Source: Symsagittifera roscoffensis (taxonomy: Eukaryota; Xenacoelomorpha; Acoela; Convolutidae). From it: 64,000 nt of DNA. The notes beneath the pieces were generated by a model that saw nothing but the letters and a program-made list of their open reading frames with translations, was not told the origin of the DNA and did no database searches. Position 1 is the first letter of the stretch. Each line of letters opens with the position of its first letter. This document shows, piece by piece, positions 1 through 9,352 of the stretch. A program made the translations under genes and the position numbers. The stretch spans positions 61,968,727 to 62,032,726 of the forward strand of contig NC_087062.1 of NCBI RefSeq assembly GCF_963678635.1, written 5' to 3'.

Positions 1-1750
1 GCGTGTTTATATGTTCCTGGAAGACGTCGTTCAGCCACTCCGCTCCCCTTGGCCTATCGAAATGGATTCCATCTTTCGAGGTGTCTTCAGGGAATCCCTT
101 GTTCTCCATGCGTTCAGCTATGTCCAGCAGCCTGAGAGGAAGCACACTCTTCCGGTGTATGTCTCGGATCATCTTGTTCAGGCTCCGCACCTTCTGGTTC
201 ATCTCTAGGGCGTGCTGATCAAACATCATGTTGTAGGGGACCGTGCATACCGTCAGCAGGATGGGGTCCATCTGGATCCTCAGTTCCTCAAGAAGGCAGC
301 TCATCTTGTCGCACAGCCTCGCTACTTTCCTCGCTTCTCCCCTTGACACGTCGTTGGTCCCAACCATCAGGGTCACTGTGTAAACTTTGGTCATCCCTAG
401 CATGTCCAGGGTTGCCAACATCTGTGGCGTGGCAGCTCCAGCGAAAATCAAGACTCCTGTCTGCCAATGGGACCGTATCTGGGTCAACACCCGCACCAGG
501 CTATCCCCTATAATTAGGTGAACTGCACCCTCTGGCACACGAGGTGGCGCTAGATACTCCACCCAGGCTGCGTCATGGAAGCAGTCCCTCCTGGCTCCCT
601 GTTCCGCACTCCAGTCCAGCCGATTGTGCCTGCGGTAGTTCCCTTCTGTATTCTTCTTATAGCTTGCGATCACGACATTCCTGACCGGCTGTTCCCTCCA
701 AGTAGGGGGAAGCTCTGGCCTCGTCGATCTTTCACGACTCTGCTGCTGCAATTTCTCGCCTAGCTCCTTCAGGCGCGATGAGGCGCCACTCACCTGACTG
801 CCACTCGAGGTCGAGGTTGGGGTATATCCTGGTAACACCACATCCATCAGAGGACGTACAGGTTGTGTCTCTAGGTTGCACAAGGAAGGCGTCACGTCAT
901 TCGGTATCCAGACCTCTAACCCTTCGCTCATATGTTCTCTGGCCTCGCGGTCAAGGTTGAACCGTCCTCTAGCCCTGGGAGCTTCATCCACCTCCATGCG
1001 CGACTCTGGCCTCGAGCTGGTCACCACTCGTTCGTTTGACCTGGCTCCCTTCTGTGCGTCAAGCTCGCGTTGTCGCTGTTCTATCCTTTCCAACTCCGAC
1101 TTCAGTTGATCACGATTTGCGACGTTCTCCCGCACCCTCAGCTCCTGCTGATGTTCAGCCCTTAGCATCTCAAGTAATTTCGACGTCTGATCTCGCTCGT
1201 CGACTGCCTGGTCTCTCTCCAGCTGAAGCTTCTCCCTGTCCAGCTTCGCCTGATCCCGATCGAGGTTCGCTTTATTCCTTTCCTTCAGCGCCTTCTCGAG
1301 CTCTTTCTTTAGAACCCCCAGATCCGGATATGCCTCTGTCGTCTGTTGCGCTCGCGACATCGACGGCACCTTACTCGAGCTCTGGCCTGTGGATCTTGCT
1401 GTTGGTCTCGTCGGTAGCGGAAATTCTCCTGCGCCGTGTTCGGTGTTGTTACTCAGGCCAGGATTTCTTGCCAAGTCAAAGCCCCTTACTCCTCCATCCG
1501 CATTCCAAGATAACCATCTGGTCTGTTCTCGATTTGATATGCCCTCGGTGGTGTAGCCGACCATCAAGACAGCCTCCGTCGCAGACTCCCTGCACTCACC
1601 CTGGTCCTCCAACTGGAGGATCGCATTCAGCATCACCGACATTCTCTCGTCTATCTGGGTGTAGTCCAGGTCCCTCAAGCGTCTGTACAGCTCGTCAAGA
1701 GTGGGCTTCTGCAGAGCCGCGGGCACGGAGTTCCAGAATCGGTCTGCCAT
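1..1750 (-). CDS. SGNH/GDSL-hydrolase-like protein with coiled coil, in the env position of the gypsy element (partial)
   Basis: An open frame of 583 codons starts at ATG 1750-1748 and runs off the left edge without a stop. About residues 145-260 are rich in E, K, R, Q and L in a heptad-like pattern and should form a coiled coil. The C-terminal part has all four SGNH blocks: GDS (Ser about 417), a Gly in FAGA, GTND (Asn about 466) and DGIH (Asp about 560, His about 563). This is the catalytic layout of the SGNH esterase/lipase superfamily, so an ester hydrolase activity is plausible, substrate unknown. Esterase-type domains are known in ORF1 of some CR1-like LINEs. In a gypsy element this position normally holds env or nothing. 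No signal peptide or membrane segment is visible, so it is not an envelope protein. An independent neighbouring gene cannot be excluded. Confidence 0.7.
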   Translation of the reverse strand, partial: MADRFWNSVPAALQKPTLDELYRRLRDLDYTQIDERMSVMLNAILQLEDQGECRESATEAVLMVGYTTEGISNREQTRWLSWNADGGVRGFDLARNPGLSNNTEHGAGEFPLPTRPTARSTGQSSSKVPSMSRAQQTTEAYPDLGVLKKELEKALKERNKANLDRDQAKLDREKLQLERDQAVDERDQTSKLLEMLRAEHQQELRVRENVANRDQLKSELERIEQRQRELDAQKGARSNERVVTSSRPESRMEVDEAPRARGRFNLDREAREHMSEGLEVWIPNDVTPSLCNLETQPVRPLMDVVLPGYTPTSTSSGSQVSGASSRLKELGEKLQQQSRERSTRPELPPTWREQPVRNVVIASYKKNTEGNYRRHNRLDWSAEQGARRDCFHDAAWVEYLAPPRVPEGAVHLIIGDSLVRVLTQIRSHWQTGVLIFAGAATPQMLATLDMLGMTKVYTVTLMVGTNDVSRGEARKVARLCDKMSCLLEELRIQMDPILLTVCTVPYNMMFDQHALEMNQKVRSLNKMIRDIHRKSVLPLRLLDIAERMENKGFPEDTSKDGIHFDRPRGAEWLNDVFQEHINT

Positions 1751-2293
1751 TCTTTATAACTTCGGGATGTGTGGAGATAGATGTTAACCAGCTCAAGAAT
1801 TACCTTACCAACTCAAGAATTACCTTACCAACTCAAGAATTACCTTACCAACTCAAGAATTACCTAATTCAAGAATTCTCTAGGAATTTTCTCTTGCAAG
1901 CACTTGCTGTAGATCCGGATTATCGCGTGTCTAATCACGATTCTCTTCTTCTGTTTCTCGCTTGAGTGTAGTTGGATATTCAACTTTGTTTTTCAAACTT
2001 GATCTGAAAACATAAAGCTCATTAAAACTTAGTATGTCACGTTCCTGACCTAGAGACCCCCCTTTTACCCATATGATTAAAATCCTATCATTCACATATC
2101 ACTTAAAACAATTCGATTGGATTTCCCTTAAGAACATGCAGATTCATTTTATGTTTTAGCACCATCAATTCTTTCTTTTAAAATTCAATTGTCATGCCAA
2201 TCACATCTTAAGATCCCTTTACCTGCGCCGCACCCCAGTACCTAACTCAAGACTCCTCCCTCACACCCGACTCGATACCTCCATGTACCCGAC
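1751..2293. other. Non-coding spacer between pol and the 3' ORF
   Basis: This 543-base stretch between the end of pol and the start of the SGNH frame has no reading frame of note. On the minus strand a purine run (AAAAGGGGGG, around 2053-2064) resembles a polypurine tract. A TG-starting LTR edge does not follow it, so I do not call an LTR here. It also holds a short 20-bp tandem repeat near its left end. Confidence 0.5.
1784..1868. repeat. 20-bp tandem repeat, about four copies
   Basis: The unit ttaccaactcaagaattacc is repeated head to tail: a first diverged copy, three near-identical copies and a degraded last half. It sits just upstream (in element orientation) of the start codon of the SGNH-like frame, in its leader. 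Confidence 0.9.
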
Positions 2294-5200
2294 TCAGGCG
2301 ATGCTCAAGTAGTACTTCTTGTGAAGATGCACCCTTATCTCGGTTTCTGCAAAGACCACATGTAGGATAGCATACAATTCCCTCGAGCTCAGTTTGCCCC
2401 TGTTTGGGTCGTACACCGGCATCGAGACCTCCACTATTCCTCTTTCAATCATGAAGTCACGTAGTCTTGTCAGTGCCAATATCACGTGTTCGGGATCAAT
2501 TGTGTTTCTGTCGTTGACTCTCGTTACTAGGAAGCAGAGGTATTTGCCCGGGACCTGTGCCACTGACGGTGGAAGCGCTGCCATGCCTCCCAGTCCTGGC
2601 CTCTGTCTAAACAGAAACTCTACGTTCTGGTACTCTCTTTTGAAGTCAGCCTCCAATCTTGATTTGAAACTCATGTCCGCCGTGATGCAGATCGCGCTGG
2701 TCCTGTTTGACAGGATGAAGTCGCTATCCGTTATCATGATGTTCTCTGAGTATTCATTGGGTATTTCGAATTTCGTTTTGAAATTCCTTCCTATGGTAGG
2801 CTCTGGTTCTTCTTCCTCCAGTTCCAATCCGCTTGTTTCCCTCACTTCCTTGAGCTTCTTTATCATCAAATTTTCGGTGTGGGTAAGTCCTACCCCCACT
2901 CCCCGGACAAAAATATTTATCGACGTCCCCGTCGATGTAGTCGGGTCTGAATTGTCCTTAGGGATGTCCAGTGGCCTGTCTGTTGCTGTCCATCCGAAAA
3001 GAGGGTCCTCTGTCTTCATGTAATTTGCTGCTGATACATCGATTTGCTGAATGCTTTGTCCTTCGCGGCTCTCGTCCTTGACATCACGCATCCACTCTAG
3101 AATCCTCAAGTTCGTGTTCTCCCTCCTTTCTATCTCACTCTGTTCGAGATCCGTCTCCAATTCTGGCGTCGAGTAATCATCCTGCGGATAATGTCCACCA
3201 TCGTCAATGACCTGCCATTCCTCTCCGGCTTCCAGTTCGCCTGCGCTTAGTAGTTCATCGCCCAACTTGTCTGGCTGTATCTTATCGATCAAGAAGTCAT
3301 CCCCGTACCTATTGTACCTCATACCTGTTCGTTTACGATTGCCAGTCCTGGTTTCCGGTGGTGTTGGTCGATCCGGCTCCATCCACTTCGGTACCTCGTT
3401 TTGCTCTGGGTCGTTCCAGTCTTCTTCTACAAATGAACCTGCATCCGACTCCACTTCTATCTTTTCGTTGTCGTCCAAACTCAAGTTCTCATTACCATCA
3501 TTTTTCTCTCTAGTGCCTTTCTCATTCACTTCGCACGCTGGTTCCACCACCAGGTACTCAAGACCTTCCATGTCTTTTGGTAGGCACCAGTCCTCCGGGG
3601 ACGGGACATGAGGCTTCAGATTTTCGTAATGTGCTGCTCGCCCTGTACTCAAGCGATAGAACCTTCCTTGTTGATGTACTTCCGTAATCATGAACGGTCC
3701 TCTCCATTTCTTGAGTAGTTTCTTTGTTCCCTTGGGCGGTATGACATTTTGGAAAACCCACACGTATTGGCCCACTTCGTATGGCCTTGCTCTTAGTATC
3801 TTTTCGTCATATTTCTTGCGTTGCCTCATTTGCGCTTGCGCCGTGTTTCTCCGACATAGCTCGTTTAGCTCTTGTTGTCTTTTGATCGCTTCCTTCACGT
3901 ATGCTTGAGGTGACGTCCTCTTCCCCTCGTACTCCGGGTAGAAGAATGTTAGAGGCATTGCCCTTTCCCTGCCTGTCAACATCATGAAAGGACTGATACC
4001 CGTCGTTGAGTGCTGAGTACTATTATAGGCTCCTACTACTTGTGGCAGGTATTTGTCCCAGTCCGTCATGTATCTCGAGCAGTACACCCTGAGCATGTTG
4101 ACCAGTGTCCTGTTCTGTCTCTCTACCAACCCATTGGTCTGTGGATGATAGGTCGTCGAGTGTGCTTGAGCAATGTGTGATCTCTTCATCAATTCTTTTG
4201 TCAAGTCCCCCACAAAAGCCTTGCCGTTGTCTGACTGGAAAGTCATTGGACAACCATATCGCGATATCCAATGCGTTATCAGGTGATCACATGTCTCCTC
4301 TGCTGAGGCTGTCTGGCACGGAACCGCTTCCGCCAACTTGGTGAAGTGATCTATTATAACTAGTATTTGGTTATAACCCGACTCCGTCATGCAGATTTTC
4401 TGATGGTCTATCTGCACCACTTCATTGAATTCCGAACTCTCGACAGACTTGAGGGGAAACTTCATCTTCCTTGGGTCTTTTACTTGAAGGCATGCTAGGC
4501 AGGCATTCACCCACCTCTCGCAAGCTTTTCTCATTCCCGGCCAGTCAAACCTGTGAAGTATCCTTTGTTGTACTTTATCTATCCCCTGGTGGCCCATCTG
4601 GTCGTGTGATCTGAAAAGCACCTCCGTTTGGTACAATTGTGGTAGTATGATGAGGTTGTGTTTGTGTAATATTTTTTCCTCATCTCTTCTCTTGCACGCT
4701 ACCACCCCTTCAGCTGTGTGATAAAGTAAATCTCTCTTTTCTTTGTAGAACTGGCTCAAGATCTTGTAGCTGTCTTCCTCAAGTTCCCCCTTCTCCTTGA
4801 CTCCCGAATGGATCCATTTGGAGAGGTTACTTGTCATTTTGTCATTCTTCTGGGCCCTTATTAGGTCAGACAGCCTGTATCTCGCCTTAACGTGCTCCTT
4901 TAGCGCCATGATCTGTCCATTCATTTCACCAGGGTTGTGGATGTCATCGCTCAGCTTCACACATATCATCCTTTTCACGATTTTCATGTCGTCTTCTGGT
5001 ACCAGATTCGTTCTGACGTTTGAGTTGCACGATAGTTCCCTTAGTGGTTTTCTTGAAACTGCTATTTTCTCGAGCTCTTCTCCACCTCGTACCTCTTGTA
5101 TTTCCAGATTGTACGTCCCTGAAGATGGATCTGTCTGTAATTCCCTGTCGTGCTGTCTCATCTTCTCTTCCGCCAGTATCATGCATAGACTGTCTTGATC

Positions 5201-8200
5201 CTCACTGCTCTCATCCGAATCTTCATCCCATTCTTTACGCTCCCCGGACAATTTTCCTTCTCCGGTTCCGTCTTCTTCCATGAATCTGTACCACTCCCCG
5301 GACTCTTGATCTAGTCCCAGGTGTTCAATTTCTTCTCTGAATGTCACTTTCTTATCCCTGACTTTTGTTTGCTCCAGAATTTTCTCGGGGATTTTCTCAA
5401 CTAGTGATCGCACAACTTCCTTGCTATCAGTGGTGCTTTCTTTTGAGATGTCAGTATTGTTCACTGTTTTTTCTCTCCGAAGTATGGTTAGTTCCGGTGC
5501 CTCCTGACCTTTCCCTTGGATCACGGGCTTATCATCTGATAGTTTCTCAAGCAACCCCATTAAGTCTTCATCTATTCGGACCGTTCCCTCCTCTACCTGG
5601 GGGAGATCATAACCTTTTGCCTTGAGTGTCTCCCTCACGATTTTGGACTTGAGCATGATTCCTATCGGAATCCCACTGCTTTTCTTCAAGATGGTCTTTT
5701 CAAGAGTTTCTTTCGGCAATTCGGGATGACCTTCAATCGGTTTGCCTGATTTGTCCAGCCATCTCGTGAGTGGAAGACTGTCGTACGTTTCTTTGTCCAT
5801 GAAGGAGAAGCCATCTTTGATCTCAGGTCTGTCCGCCTCTCTTTGTTCTTGCCTCTCGTAGAACTCCGTCTTCTTACTCAAGCTGTCAGCATTTTGATGT
5901 TTATCTCGTGTTCTGTGCTCAATTATCATGTTGTATCCATCCAAGCGAACTATCCACCTCCCAATATAGCTCTGGTCCATTGAGTACGTTTTCAGCCAGC
6001 TTAGTGCTCGGTTGTCGACTCGCAGCTTGAAGGGCTCACTGCCTAGGTATGCTCTGTATTTTTCGACAAAGGTGACCACCGCAAACATCTCTGCTTTCGG
6101 TGCTCCGTACTTCATTTCTGTGTCACTTAGGACCTTGCTCCCGTATGCTATTGGTCTCAAGACTGTCTTCCCATTCCATTCTTGTTCTTGATGGAGAATC
6201 CCAGAAATAGCGACTACTGACGCGTCCGTGTCTAGCACGTACATCCCCTTCTCTGTCGGCATACCCAGTACTGGTGCCTCACACAGCTCTTTCTTTATCC
6301 TCTGGAATGACTCTTCTGCCGCGTTGTTCCACGTGAACTTCTTGCCCTTATGTCTCATTAGTTGTTGCATCGGGTATACCTTGTCCGCATAGCCCTTGAT
6401 GAATTCTCTATAATAGTTGGCGAAACCCAGGAAGCTCATCAGCTGGTGCTCCGTCTTCGGTGATTTCCAGGTTAGGACTGCTTCCACGGCGTCCGGATCA
6501 GGTCTGATACCGTGCTTATCTACCATCCTGCCCAAGTATTTAATCGAGTCCTTGAGTATCTCGCACTTTGATGGTTTACACTTCAGCCCCGATCTTTTCA
6601 TGCACGCGAACACCTCGTCAAGCCTCTCGATGTGGTCTTCTAGTGTCGGCGTTGCTATTACCACGTCGTCCACGTAGCACATTACCAGGTTGCCGTACTT
6701 CTTCGTCACGCCTATCAACGCGTGTGCCATCAGCCGCTGAAACGTGGCTGTTGCATTGCAGAGTCCAAACGGCATCCGTTTCCATTGAAACAGACCCAAC
6801 TCGCAGGCGAACCCTGTCTTGTCCCTGTCTTGCTTCCTTAATGGTACCTGCCAAAAGGCCGAGCCTAAATCAAGAGTCGTAAAAAATTTCGCATCACCTA
6901 ACTTCGAGAGGCTCTCATCAATTCTAGGTATGGGATAGGCATCCTTCACCGTGACGGAGTTCAGGTATCGAAAGTCACAACAAAACCTTAACTGGTCGCC
7001 TTTCTTTTTGGCCATCACTACTCCACACGCCCACGGTGACTTGGATGGTTCTATCATGTCATACTCTAGTAACGTTTCGATTTCTTTTCTACACGCGTCC
7101 GATTTGTGTGGGGTCATGCGCCTCGCCCCCTCCCTGTGTGGCACCGCGTTTTCCTCAAGTTCTATTTCATGTTCAACAAAATTACAACACCCGATATCCG
7201 CCTTATGCCTTGAAAAAACCTCCTCGTTCCGCTCTAGTACGTCCTTGATAGCTTCGAGCTGTTCATCTTTCAGTTTGCCCCTTAAATGTTCAATCTCCGG
7301 CAGAACCGGTTTATCAGTTTGCATTTCATCTAGCGTGGGTCGCTCTGGAAAGTTCGAACAGCTCGAAAGCCCATCGTCCGTTTCTGACTTAAGTGATTTG
7401 ATAAGACCTGAAGAATCTTTTATTCTCTGCAATCGTCTCAAGATACAAATTTTGTCCCTGTGGTTGGGACAATCAACAACTTCATTTTGTTTTGAGTTTT
7501 CAATTGTTTCATATCGAGTTTTAACCGGTAAAGCATATCCCAGCTTCCTGCCTCTCTGTATCGTGATCGGTATATCAAGGGTATTCAACAAGACACTGAC
7601 GCAGAGGCCGCTCTTCGTTATCGAAAATGATCTTCCTAAAACAGCAGCGCTTTGACTATTAGGATTTGGAACTATACACACTTGCTTGTTGTCACTTAGT
7701 TCATTATAATTTTTCATCCTCAAGCTTACGATTGCCGCTTCATTAGCTTTTAACCTCACTCTCCTACTCAAGAATACCGGTGCTTTGTTCTCATTTGCCA
7801 TTATTAAAATTACCGGTTTGATTGCGTACCTCCTATCCGGGTTCCGTATCCTGAACATTGCATTATTTAGATCTATCGTTACGTCGAAATTCCTGATGAA
7901 GTCTCTGCCCAAAATGAATTGGTCAGATTCATCTAGGTTTTCTACCACGATGAAGCTCATCCACAGGTTACGTTCCCCCAAATTGAGGGCCATTATCGGC
8001 GTCCTGCCCAACACCCGAAGGGCCCCTTTGTTTGCAGCTGACAGCCGTATTCTCGAGTCTATCAAGTCACCTTTGTCAAAGCCCATCTTTTCCCATGTTT
8101 CGATTGGTATGACGCTCAAGACTGCTCCCGTGTCAAGTAATCCACGTAACTGAGTCTTTTTGCCATTTATGTCTAGCACGTGCCCTGTCACGTCTGCTTC

Positions 8201-9352
8201 CGTCCCGATGTGCATTGCATCTTCTTCAAGCATAGCACAGTGTCCAATCGATCTTACTTTCAATTCCTCTTTCCCTACATAGATTTGTCCAATTAGGTCT
8301 TCGTCGCATGTTATCATCGTCTTGGTATAGATGTTGATTCCATCTATATTTAGCATGACCTCGTGTGGACCATAAGCTTCAGTGTACCTATTATCAACAC
8401 GTACCGACTTGCTGCCCCCTCTCGTAAGTAGTGCCCTGAGCGCTCTGGAAGTCGTTTGTGGACTTATTCCACTCAAGTAGTCTGCATACACGTCAATGTG
8501 CATTATCGTCTGGTCGCTCGGCTCGCTCAAGTTTCTGGTTACCTCGTGTCCGCCCACTGTTATTATCGACATTATTCTTGCTCCGATTTTCGATATTCCA
8601 AAAGGTTTACCTGTCACCATTTTCACGGTGTTACAATTCCCGGTCTTCGTTGAGCCCGTTCTAGCCTCTGGTACTGAGTTCGATCTGATTAATGCTTCGT
8701 TGAAATTTTGTCTTTCGATTTCCAACTTTAGTCGTTGCTCTATTTCTTTCGCTGCCAGATCTTGTTTCACTTTGGCAATTGCTTCCGTCGCCGCTTTCTC
8801 ATAATTTATCTCTAGAGAGCTTCCGGCTGCGGAGTCTAACGCACCGCTAACATGTGTGACAGCTTTCACTGTCTTCGTCGGCAATTCGGTGTTTGGTGCC
8901 CCTAAGTTCCTAGATTCGAACTCGTTTTGCCTGTTCCGCTGATTCTGCACCGCCGCTAATGCCAACTTATGTTTGGGGTGATTCTGGTCCTTGACCGCTT
9001 CCCAGAACAAGGGACAATCCATTCTGAAGTGCCCCTCCTGGTTACAGAAGAAGCATCTGGCGCCTATCTTGATGATTAAGCCATTGTAGTACTCGTGTTC
9101 CTCCATCTGACTCATATCCTCCTCATCCGGTGCATAACCTAGGCTCTTCATGCCTTGTTTGTACGTTGTGCAGTCAGCCACATGATGATCCGCTGACCCG
9201 CAGTTCGCGCATGATCTGCGCTTATCCATATCATCTCTAGGTTTGTACCATGATGACCTCTGGGGTTGACCTCCCCCTTGCGTGTTCCTGTTTTCAGAAT
9301 ATGAGTACTTCTTAGGTTTCATCAGCATGTATTCTCTTGATTTCTGTCTCAT
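2294..9352 (-). CDS. pol: Ty3/gypsy Pol polyprotein (zinc knuckles, protease, RT, RNase H, integrase)
   Basis: This is an intact 2352-residue frame. Residues 48-61 and 100-113 are two CCHC zinc knuckles (CX2CX4HX4C). A retropepsin active site DTGA lies near residue 407. Reverse transcriptase follows at about 760-960 with the catalytic YVDD near 893. RNase H begins near residue 1040 (DTDAS). Integrase has an HHCC zinc finger near 1580-1625, a DDE core at about 1645-1745 (QIDH, SDNGK, LVERQN) and a GPF motif near 1884. The enzymes copy element RNA into DNA and insert it into the genome. Two parts match no domain I recognise: a charged 350-residue linker between RNase H and integrase, and an acidic tail of about 440 residues after integrase. 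The start ATG overlaps the gag stop as ATGA, in the -1 frame relative to gag, and the pol frame stays open upstream of it (codons for TPEE precede the ATG). A -1 frameshift or termination-reinitiation could therefore make Gag-Pol. Confidence 0.95.
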   Translation of the reverse strand: MRQKSREYMLMKPKKYSYSENRNTQGGGQPQRSSWYKPRDDMDKRRSCANCGSADHHVADCTTYKQGMKSLGYAPDEEDMSQMEEHEYYNGLIIKIGARCFFCNQEGHFRMDCPLFWEAVKDQNHPKHKLALAAVQNQRNRQNEFESRNLGAPNTELPTKTVKAVTHVSGALDSAAGSSLEINYEKAATEAIAKVKQDLAAKEIEQRLKLEIERQNFNEALIRSNSVPEARTGSTKTGNCNTVKMVTGKPFGISKIGARIMSIITVGGHEVTRNLSEPSDQTIMHIDVYADYLSGISPQTTSRALRALLTRGGSKSVRVDNRYTEAYGPHEVMLNIDGINIYTKTMITCDEDLIGQIYVGKEELKVRSIGHCAMLEEDAMHIGTEADVTGHVLDINGKKTQLRGLLDTGAVLSVIPIETWEKMGFDKGDLIDSRIRLSAANKGALRVLGRTPIMALNLGERNLWMSFIVVENLDESDQFILGRDFIRNFDVTIDLNNAMFRIRNPDRRYAIKPVILIMANENKAPVFLSRRVRLKANEAAIVSLRMKNYNELSDNKQVCIVPNPNSQSAAVLGRSFSITKSGLCVSVLLNTLDIPITIQRGRKLGYALPVKTRYETIENSKQNEVVDCPNHRDKICILRRLQRIKDSSGLIKSLKSETDDGLSSCSNFPERPTLDEMQTDKPVLPEIEHLRGKLKDEQLEAIKDVLERNEEVFSRHKADIGCCNFVEHEIELEENAVPHREGARRMTPHKSDACRKEIETLLEYDMIEPSKSPWACGVVMAKKKGDQLRFCCDFRYLNSVTVKDAYPIPRIDESLSKLGDAKFFTTLDLGSAFWQVPLRKQDRDKTGFACELGLFQWKRMPFGLCNATATFQRLMAHALIGVTKKYGNLVMCYVDDVVIATPTLEDHIERLDEVFACMKRSGLKCKPSKCEILKDSIKYLGRMVDKHGIRPDPDAVEAVLTWKSPKTEHQLMSFLGFANYYREFIKGYADKVYPMQQLMRHKGKKFTWNNAAEESFQRIKKELCEAPVLGMPTEKGMYVLDTDASVVAISGILHQEQEWNGKTVLRPIAYGSKVLSDTEMKYGAPKAEMFAVVTFVEKYRAYLGSEPFKLRVDNRALSWLKTYSMDQSYIGRWIVRLDGYNMIIEHRTRDKHQNADSLSKKTEFYERQEQREADRPEIKDGFSFMDKETYDSLPLTRWLDKSGKPIEGHPELPKETLEKTILKKSSGIPIGIMLKSKIVRETLKAKGYDLPQVEEGTVRIDEDLMGLLEKLSDDKPVIQGKGQEAPELTILRREKTVNNTDISKESTTDSKEVVRSLVEKIPEKILEQTKVRDKKVTFREEIEHLGLDQESGEWYRFMEEDGTGEGKLSGERKEWDEDSDESSEDQDSLCMILAEEKMRQHDRELQTDPSSGTYNLEIQEVRGGEELEKIAVSRKPLRELSCNSNVRTNLVPEDDMKIVKRMICVKLSDDIHNPGEMNGQIMALKEHVKARYRLSDLIRAQKNDKMTSNLSKWIHSGVKEKGELEEDSYKILSQFYKEKRDLLYHTAEGVVACKRRDEEKILHKHNLIILPQLYQTEVLFRSHDQMGHQGIDKVQQRILHRFDWPGMRKACERWVNACLACLQVKDPRKMKFPLKSVESSEFNEVVQIDHQKICMTESGYNQILVIIDHFTKLAEAVPCQTASAEETCDHLITHWISRYGCPMTFQSDNGKAFVGDLTKELMKRSHIAQAHSTTYHPQTNGLVERQNRTLVNMLRVYCSRYMTDWDKYLPQVVGAYNSTQHSTTGISPFMMLTGRERAMPLTFFYPEYEGKRTSPQAYVKEAIKRQQELNELCRRNTAQAQMRQRKKYDEKILRARPYEVGQYVWVFQNVIPPKGTKKLLKKWRGPFMITEVHQQGRFYRLSTGRAAHYENLKPHVPSPEDWCLPKDMEGLEYLVVEPACEVNEKGTREKNDGNENLSLDDNEKIEVESDAGSFVEEDWNDPEQNEVPKWMEPDRPTPPETRTGNRKRTGMRYNRYGDDFLIDKIQPDKLGDELLSAGELEAGEEWQVIDDGGHYPQDDYSTPELETDLEQSEIERRENTNLRILEWMRDVKDESREGQSIQQIDVSAANYMKTEDPLFGWTATDRPLDIPKDNSDPTTSTGTSINIFVRGVGVGLTHTENLMIKKLKEVRETSGLELEEEEPEPTIGRNFKTKFEIPNEYSENIMITDSDFILSNRTSAICITADMSFKSRLEADFKREYQNVEFLFRQRPGLGGMAALPPSVAQVPGKYLCFLVTRVNDRNTIDPEHVILALTRLRDFMIERGIVEVSMPVYDPNRGKLSSRELYAILHVVFAETEIRVHLHKKYYLSIA

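Noticed and set aside
1036-1965. Plus-strand frame of 309 codons
   Set aside because: It is the opposite-strand shadow of the SGNH-like frame plus its leader, and its composition is unlike a protein.
2050-2066. Polypurine tract and 3' LTR between pol and the SGNH frame
   Set aside because: The purine run exists on the minus strand but no TG...CA segment follows, and I see no matching copy to the right of gag.
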